From assembly GCA_036655715.1 (NCBI GenBank), contig JAVVPO010000006.1, positions 1 to 64,000 of the forward strand: a stretch of 64,000 nt of DNA, in the 5' to 3' direction. The notes beneath the pieces were generated by a model, which saw nothing but the letters and a program-made list of their open reading frames with translations, was not told the origin of the DNA and made no database searches. Shown in pieces: positions 59,038 through 64,000 of this stretch (position 1 is its first letter; every line of letters starts with the position of its first letter). The translations under genes and the position numbers were made by a program. Origin of the DNA: JAVVPO01 sp036655715. Its GTDB lineage: Bacteria; Bacillota; Clostridia; Lachnospirales; Cellulosilyticaceae.

Positions 59038-60701
59038 ATTACATCTCCTCTTGTGAGGGTATACCAGGCTCCAAGATTCTTTAGATTAGGATATTTATTA
59101 GTTAGCTCCTCTTTTAAGTCACTTCTACCTAGAGTAAAAGCAAAGATACCATTTTCTTTTAAAAAGTTCCTCATTATTTGTTCTATCATATGGCAAGGAT
59201 TCTCATACTCCTTAAGTTTTGATTCGAAAAGTATATAATCAAATTGTTTCCCTTCTAAAACCTGTGGCAATTCCTTCATATGTTCTACGTACTTAGCTTC
59301 ATCTGAAACACCTTCTAAGTCTAAAATATAGCTAAAATCATCTGTTACATTATACAAAGTTACATCTGTATTATGCGTAAGTTCCTTGATATACTCTTTG
59401 ATTTTGAGTGGATTACTTCCTATACCGCAGTTGATTCCCAAAAGATCTATGTGCCCTTCTAGATTACAAGGTAATAAAATAAGTGGTTCAAATCCCCAAC
59501 AAAACCCAGTTCCCCAAGGGTCTATCCCGCATTCTTCTTGAAATCTTTTTCTACCTGTTCGGTAAAAATCATCAGCTCCTCCACTCTTTTTAGCAATCTC
59601 CTCCTTTAGTGTCTGACTACCAAAGTGATAACAATAAGCATCTTTAGCAAGCATCATTTTGTAGCCTTTTCTCCTGAGTGCCAAAGAAGTCTTATCATCA
59701 GGAAAAGAAAATCCTAACCAATTATCAAAGTAACTTGTATGGCTTAAAACATCCCAAACGTCTTTACTCATTGCAATAGGATCACATAGTCTAGCTCTTT
59801 GTTCCCACCGATAAGGGTCTTGCACATTGTTTTGACTAGCAAAGTTGTACATCTCTTCTAGCGTCTTATATTCTGTGCTAATAGACTGTAAGTTACTAAT
59901 ATTAGGAGTAGTAGGTACCACCCACTGAATCTTTTCATCCGATTTCATACAAGCTAGCATATTAGCAATGGCATTTTCTGTGACTAGCACATCATTGCTA
60001 ATAATTAGCTGATATTTTCCCTCTACAATACGATGAACCGCATGCATTCCACCTCCATTTTTATACAAATCTAGTTGTTTGGTAGGTGCTATACTCTCAA
60101 AATACTCTTTTGTCCCATCTGTACTACCATGGTTAAGGAGAATGAGTTCATAACTTAAATCTTTTGGTACATAGCTAAGTAGGCTCTCCACACAGCACTT
60201 TGTCATTTCTAATTTATTGTAAGCTACCACAATGATAGATAGCTCATAAGTGTATACCCCTGTTTCTCTTGCTATTTTTAAGTATTTATTGCTATACAGT
60301 TTGGGTTTTTCAGTAATCAGATAATGCCTTGTTTTTTCCTTATCTCCTACCACGCATCCTTTAAAATAAAAATGAGTGTAAAGCTCTTCTACTAGAGGTA
60401 TCACTTCAAACTCTATCTTAGCTAAGGTTTTGGGTGACCTCGCTAAGGCAAGTCTAAGAACACACCTTAAGCTCTCTACAATGCACTCACATATAGTTGC
60501 TGCTTCTAACTCAGGTTCTTCCTCTTTAAGCCTTACAAATTCCTCATATACCTCTACTAATTCTCCTAGTAGCTGCATGCCTTCCTGATCAAATGTCTGA
60601 TAGTCTTCTCCTTTTATAAGTCTTATGAGTATTTCTGAAACTTCATGGTATTCCTCTATTTGTCCTAGTATTCTCTTTGCTTGCTCTAAATCCTTAATCA
60701 T
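59034..60701 (-). CDS. Family 2 glycosyltransferase with N- and C-terminal extensions
   Basis: The 555-residue protein has three parts. Residues 1-145 are helical and acidic with no recognised family. Residues about 150-400 are a GT2 domain (LSIIVVAYNKLEMTKCCVESLL, LNHGSTDGTKEYF, a DxD-like SNDVLV). The last 120 residues (HIDLLGINCGIGSNPLKIKEY, then DYILFESKL) resemble a SAM-dependent methyltransferase core lacking a clean glycine motif. It probably transfers a sugar to a surface protein or glycan. AGGAGG precedes the start and its stop overlaps the epimerase start. Confidence 0.82.
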   Translation of the reverse strand: MIKDLEQAKRILGQIEEYHEVSEILIRLIKGEDYQTFDQEGMQLLGELVEVYEEFVRLKEEEPELEAATICECIVESLRCVLRLALARSPKTLAKIEFEVIPLVEELYTHFYFKGCVVGDKEKTRHYLITEKPKLYSNKYLKIARETGVYTYELSIIVVAYNKLEMTKCCVESLLSYVPKDLSYELILLNHGSTDGTKEYFESIAPTKQLDLYKNGGGMHAVHRIVEGKYQLIISNDVLVTENAIANMLACMKSDEKIQWVVPTTPNISNLQSISTEYKTLEEMYNFASQNNVQDPYRWEQRARLCDPIAMSKDVWDVLSHTSYFDNWLGFSFPDDKTSLALRRKGYKMMLAKDAYCYHFGSQTLKEEIAKKSGGADDFYRTGRKRFQEECGIDPWGTGFCWGFEPLILLPCNLEGHIDLLGINCGIGSNPLKIKEYIKELTHNTDVTLYNVTDDFSYILDLEGVSDEAKYVEHMKELPQVLEGKQFDYILFESKLKEYENPCHMIEQIMRNFLKENGIFAFTLGRSDLKEELTNKYPNLKNLGAWYTLTRGDVI

Positions 60702-60719
60702 CCCCTACCTCCTAAAGAT

Positions 60720-61796
60720 TTATTCTTCAAATTCCTCTATCTGTTCTAGACATAATTTATAAGGGTCTTTTCTTCTAAAATCTTGATACCACTTCACTGT
60801 ATAAAAAACAGCTTCTTCTACAGGCCAAGTTGGCGTCCAACCTAGGCGAAATAAAGCTTTGCTTCTATCTAGGTTAAGTAACCCAGCTTCATGAGGCATA
60901 TCTTCTATAACATCATTTATCACCCTTCCTTTTCCATAGTACTTAACGACTAACTTCGCCACCTCTCGCACTGGCACGACGGACTCTAATGCAGGACCAA
61001 AATTCCAGCTTTCACTATACTCAGTTGGTTCTTGTAACATCTTTTTACCTAATAGTAAATATCCACTTAAAGGCTCCAAAACATGTTGCCAAGGCCTAAT
61101 GGCTTTAGGACTTCTTATATGAATATCCTCATATTTCTGAAGAGCTCTTATACAATCAGGTATAATCCTATCCTTTGCCCAATCTCCCCCGCCTATGACA
61201 TTACCAGCTCTCACAGAAGCAATAGCCTTACCATGCACCTCATAGTTTGCTGGATTAAAAAAAGACCTTCTAAAAGACTGTATAGCTATTTCTGCTGCTG
61301 CTTTAGATGAACTATAAGGATCATAGCCACCTAGTGCATCTTCTTCTTTATAGCCACCTAATTGATCTTTATTTTCATAACACTTATCCGTAGTAACCAT
61401 TATAGCCACCTTCACACTTGGTGAGTTTCTCACACATTCAAGTACATTAATAGTACCCATTACATTGGTTTCATAAGTTGCTATAGGCTCTATATAAGAC
61501 TGTCTTACCAGTGCCTGCGCTGCTAAATGAAACACCACTTCTGGTTTATACATTTCAAATACCTTCTGTAATTTTTCTTTGTCTCTTATATCTCCTCTGA
61601 TATCTACCATCTTATTTTCTAGCTTACTAACTACAAAATTATCCTCTTCCGTATACGGGTCTAATCCATAGCCTACTACACTTGCCCCTAACCTTTTTAG
61701 CCATATACTTAGCCAAGAACCTTTAAACCCTGTATGGCCTGTTACAAGTACACATTTACCTGCATAAGCCTGCTTTAGCTCTTGCAATTGTTTCAT
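60720..61796 (-). CDS. rfbG: CDP-glucose 4,6-dehydratase
   Basis: The 358-residue extended short-chain dehydrogenase has VTGHTGFKGSWLSIWL, a hallmark of CDP-glucose 4,6-dehydratases. Catalytic TTDKCYEN and YSSSKAAAE follow, with RAGNVIGGGDWAKDRIIPD. It makes CDP-4-keto-6-deoxyglucose, the entry point to 3,6-dideoxyhexoses and branched sugars such as yersiniose. I use the ATG at 61796; an in-frame TTG six codons earlier is less likely. It is the first gene of the five-gene sugar operon, 18 bases before the GT2 gene. No CDP-glucose pyrophosphorylase is in the window. The 61797-61961 stretch holds no gene. Confidence 0.92.
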   Translation of the reverse strand: MKQLQELKQAYAGKCVLVTGHTGFKGSWLSIWLKRLGASVVGYGLDPYTEEDNFVVSKLENKMVDIRGDIRDKEKLQKVFEMYKPEVVFHLAAQALVRQSYIEPIATYETNVMGTINVLECVRNSPSVKVAIMVTTDKCYENKDQLGGYKEEDALGGYDPYSSSKAAAEIAIQSFRRSFFNPANYEVHGKAIASVRAGNVIGGGDWAKDRIIPDCIRALQKYEDIHIRSPKAIRPWQHVLEPLSGYLLLGKKMLQEPTEYSESWNFGPALESVVPVREVAKLVVKYYGKGRVINDVIEDMPHEAGLLNLDRSKALFRLGWTPTWPVEEAVFYTVKWYQDFRRKDPYKLCLEQIEEFEE

Positions 61797-61961
61797 TTCT
61801 CCCACACCTTCCAAAAAGCTTCATTATTTGTCTTATCAGACCTTGCCTCTTCTTTTACAGTATTTCTAATTTTTTCTTATTATATTTTTACTCTACTACT
61901 AGCTTATTCAGAAACCTCTCTATATGTGCTAACTTTATAAAGACTTACTTGCTTAATCTAC

Positions 61962-62015
61962 AAAAAAAAAGCCTAGTCATCTGACTCTTTAAAAGAGTTG
62001 ATTACTAGACCTTTA
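61962..62015 (-). terminator. Terminator after ferredoxin
   Basis: Long arms around 61967-61985 and 61995-62015, with several mismatches, are followed on the minus strand by nine T residues (61970-61962). Confidence 0.8.
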
Positions 62016-62037
62016 AAAATAGCTTATAGGCTATTTA

Positions 62038-62211
62038 TTATTCAGCTGGGTTTGGAGCAGCTACTGGACATACATCTGCACAAGCACCACATTCGATACA
62101 TGCGTCTGCATCTATTATGTATTTCCCATCACCTTCTGTGATACATCCTACTGGACATCCACCTTCACAAGCTGAACAACTAATACAGTCATCATTAATA
62201 AAATATGCCAT
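62038..62211 (-). CDS. 2[4Fe-4S] ferredoxin, clostridial type
   Basis: The 57-residue protein has two full CxxCxxCxxxCP motifs (CISCSACEGGCP and CIECGACADVCP). It carries electrons at low potential in the cytoplasm, for example from pyruvate-ferredoxin oxidoreductase to hydrogenase. The start at 62211 follows GGAGG by eight bases. An in-frame ATG five codons upstream would overlap that site. It appears to be a single-gene unit and is not obviously tied to the neighbouring surface genes. Confidence 0.95.
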   Translation of the reverse strand: MAYFINDDCISCSACEGGCPVGCITEGDGKYIIDADACIECGACADVCPVAAPNPAE

Positions 62212-62333
62212 TTCAAATACCTCCATTATTATATTGTTATTACACCTGTAATAACTTATTAAATCAAATTAATCATACTATTTTTACCATAAATCTGTCA
62301 AGAAAATAGGAGGAATTCTATAGGCACTTATTT

Positions 62334-64000
62334 TCAGAGTTTAGCTACTGTAATGACTTTAAGACTTGCCTCACAAATATCTATATAACCATAAGAAAAA
62401 CTACTATATTGTAAGCTGACATAATCTTGTATAGAAGAGGTTTCTATAATCGCTGAACCCGTCAAAGTTATCTGCTGTTGGTCGTACAAATTCCATTCAC
62501 TCTGATTTATACTTTCTGGAACTAGTTTATTATTAAACCACAACCCAGCTTTTAGTTGATTTTCTCCCTTATAAAGCTGAACTGCCATACTCCAGCTCAT
62601 ATAATAGACATAGTTTGGATATAACTCTATTTTATCACTATTCACTGTCAAAGGTTTAAATCCTGTTAAACTTCCTATAAAAGGTATACTTCCTTTAATG
62701 GTACATTCTATACGTTTTGCTAAGACAAATTGTCCATAAATCTCAGTATTACATTCACACTTACCAGCAGGTCCTGTGGCTCCTATAGATCCAGGTATGC
62801 CTTGTGCTCCAGAAGGCCCTGTTGCTCCTTGTACACCCTGTAATCCCCTAGGACCAACTAGCCCTTGTAGTCCTCTAGGTCCCTTCGAACCTGTAGCACC
62901 TCTTTCTCCTTGCACACCTTGTAGACCTTCCACACCCTGTGGGCCTCTTTGGCCTTGTGGCCCCACCAGCCCTCTTTGACCTTGTAGCCCTGGTAAACCT
63001 TGTGGTCCCATTGGACCTTCTGGTCCAACTAATCCTTGTGCTCCAACGGCTCCAACAGGTCCTGTGGCTCCTGTATTACCTCTTGGTCCTACAGGTCCTT
63101 GCAAGCCTTCTGGTCCCATTTCCCCTCTTATTCCCATTGGGCCTTGGGGTCCCGTCACTCCAATCTTGCCAGTCGGTCCTATAGATCCTTCTAACCCCAT
63201 TGGCCCTTCTGGTCCTGTTACTCCTCTTACACCTTGTAATCCTTGTGGTCCTTCTGGCCCCATTGGCCCTATTGTCCCCATTGGTCCTGTCGCACCTTTA
63301 CTACCTCTTATGCCTTGTAATCCTTGCATTCCTTCTGGTCCTATTGCTCCTATCGGTCCTATTGGCCCTGTTGCTCCTGTATTGCCTCTTATGCCTTGTA
63401 ATCCTTGCATTCCTTCTGGTCCTATTGGGCCTATTGGGCCTTGTATCCCTCTAGGTCCTGTCACACCGGTATTGCCTCTTGTGCCTTGTAATCCTTGCAT
63501 TCCTTCTAGTCCTCTAGGACCTATTAGTCCTTGTGGCCCCATAGGTCCTATTGCTCCTGTCGTTCCTCTTATGCCTTGTAATCCTTGTACTCCCTCTGCC
63601 CCTACTAGTCCTCGTGGTCCCACAGGTCCTGTTGCTCCTGTCGTCCCTTTTTCTCCGCTAGCTCCTATCGGCCCTTCAGGACCTATTGCGCCTTGTGGCC
63701 CCATAGGTCCTGTCGCCCCTGTCGTTCCTCTTACTCCTTGTGATCCTTGTAAGCCTTGTGCACCTGTCGCACCTTGTATTCCTCTTGGTCCAGTTGGACC
63801 AGTACTTCCGACTTGGCCTACTGGTCCAATGGGTCCTATTGCTCCCATAGGTCCTACAGTTCCTGTTGACCCTGTTGCTCCTCTTACACCTTGTAATCCT
63901 TGTGGACCTTCTGGCCCTCTTGCACCTTGTATTCCTACTGGTCCTTGTGGTCCTATCTGACCCGTTATACCTCTAGGTCCCATAACTCCTGGTGCTCCAT
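62334..64000 (-). CDS. Collagen-like Gly-X-Y repeat protein, N-terminus beyond window
   Basis: The frame stays open to the window edge, reading GAPGVMGPRG before the ATG at 63983, so that ATG is internal. About 135 Gly-X-Y triplets are visible in 407 residues, often in a 27-30 residue higher unit (GLQGIRGNTGATGP and similar). The C-terminal 142 residues (from CECNTEIYG) form a beta-rich domain, like the trimerising C-terminal domain of BclA-type exosporium proteins. Thr at the X or Y position is frequent (GATGP, GNTG), as in glycosylated BclA. The role as a spore or cell-surface filament is inferred. Confidence 0.88.
   Translation of the reverse strand, partial: GAPGVMGPRGITGQIGPQGPVGIQGARGPEGPQGLQGVRGATGSTGTVGPMGAIGPIGPVGQVGSTGPTGPRGIQGATGAQGLQGSQGVRGTTGATGPMGPQGAIGPEGPIGASGEKGTTGATGPVGPRGLVGAEGVQGLQGIRGTTGAIGPMGPQGLIGPRGLEGMQGLQGTRGNTGVTGPRGIQGPIGPIGPEGMQGLQGIRGNTGATGPIGPIGAIGPEGMQGLQGIRGSKGATGPMGTIGPMGPEGPQGLQGVRGVTGPEGPMGLEGSIGPTGKIGVTGPQGPMGIRGEMGPEGLQGPVGPRGNTGATGPVGAVGAQGLVGPEGPMGPQGLPGLQGQRGLVGPQGQRGPQGVEGLQGVQGERGATGSKGPRGLQGLVGPRGLQGVQGATGPSGAQGIPGSIGATGPAGKCECNTEIYGQFVLAKRIECTIKGSIPFIGSLTGFKPLTVNSDKIELYPNYVYYMSWSMAVQLYKGENQLKAGLWFNNKLVPESINQSEWNLYDQQQITLTGSAIIETSSIQDYVSLQYSSFSYGYIDICEASLKVITVAKL

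Noticed and set aside
61797..61814. TTG start of the CDP-glucose 4,6-dehydratase
   Set aside because: The ATG six codons later has AAGGTG at a suitable distance, and the extra residues have no conserved features.
63064..63960. Plus-strand Pro-rich reading frame opposite the collagen gene
   Set aside because: Gly/Pro codons (GGN/CCN) read as Pro/Gly on the other strand, so long antisense frames are expected. There is no start signal, and the minus frame has a folded C-terminal domain.
63983..63983. ATG as the start of the collagen-like protein
   Set aside because: The frame continues upstream with Gly-X-Y triplets to the window edge and no Shine-Dalgarno precedes the ATG. The true start lies outside the window.

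Overview
The window looks like a chromosome segment of an AT-rich, low-GC Gram-positive anaerobe of the class Clostridia (a Lachnospirales-type organism is my guess, not shown). The reasons are a CggR-headed glycolytic gene string, a T-box leader, an IscR/IscS/IscU/MnmA cluster, a Firmicutes-style ethanolamine (eut) microcompartment locus, a clostridial 2[4Fe-4S] ferredoxin and surface proteins of spore-coat/exosporium type. Almost every gene lies on the minus strand, so transcription runs from high to low coordinates. No rRNA, tRNA, insertion sequence, phage gene or CRISPR array was seen. Three 100-N scaffold gaps are present. Two are flanked by identical 55-bp contig ends and are almost certainly artefacts.

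Layout. 1-8743: glycolysis, transcribed cggR-gapA-pgk-tpiA-gpmI-eno, then secG and the start of hemA. A CggR-like operator and a promoter sit in front of cggR, and weak terminators or hairpins between genes could tune expression of each gene. 8783-10501: Na+/phosphate symporter-like protein. 10829-14152: iscR-iscS-iscU-mnmA for Fe-S assembly and tRNA thiolation, with a promoter and an inverted-repeat operator. 14194-16239: a candidate structured element, a doubtful small membrane ORF, an ADP-ribosylglycohydrolase and a small unknown gene. 16387-29761: branched-chain amino acid synthesis. A Leu-type T-box leads ilvB-ilvN-ilvC-leuA-leuC-leuD-leuB-ilvE, and ilvD plus a second ilvB follow from their own promoter. 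A strikingly structured non-coding stretch lies between ilvE and ilvD. 29848-32369: a ClbS/DfsB-family gene remnant, two tandem YitT proteins and a small secreted protein.

32652-46488: a complete ethanolamine bacterial microcompartment: EutG, S, P, A, B, C, L, a BMC protein with a SAP-like tail, E, M, T, a PduL-type phosphotransacylase, a conserved eut protein, N, a PduT-type tandem-BMC protein, H and Q. Ethanolamine enters through EutH. EutBC cleaves it to acetaldehyde and ammonia, with EutA and EutT keeping the B12 cofactor active. EutE makes acetyl-CoA, PduL/EutQ route it to acetyl-phosphate/acetate, and EutG regenerates NAD+. No EutVW regulator is present here.

46693-50086: three neighbouring genes, one minus and two plus, share a C-terminal module of about 65 residues (signature LNAEGEKIQ) that I cannot assign to a named family. 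None has a signal peptide. 50169-53123: typA and a GT11-type fucosyltransferase. 53191-61796: a tight five-gene operon for unusual sugars (CDP-glucose 4,6-dehydratase, GT2 glycosyltransferase with extra domains, NAD-dependent epimerase, an acetolactate-synthase-like ThDP enzyme, and a bifunctional fucokinase/GDP-fucose pyrophosphorylase). 62038-64000: ferredoxin and a large collagen-like protein running off the window edge. My main hypothesis is that 46.7-64 kb encodes a glycosylated spore-surface layer: collagen-like and module-bearing proteins decorated with fucose and possibly a two-carbon-branched deoxysugar made by a YerE-like enzyme.
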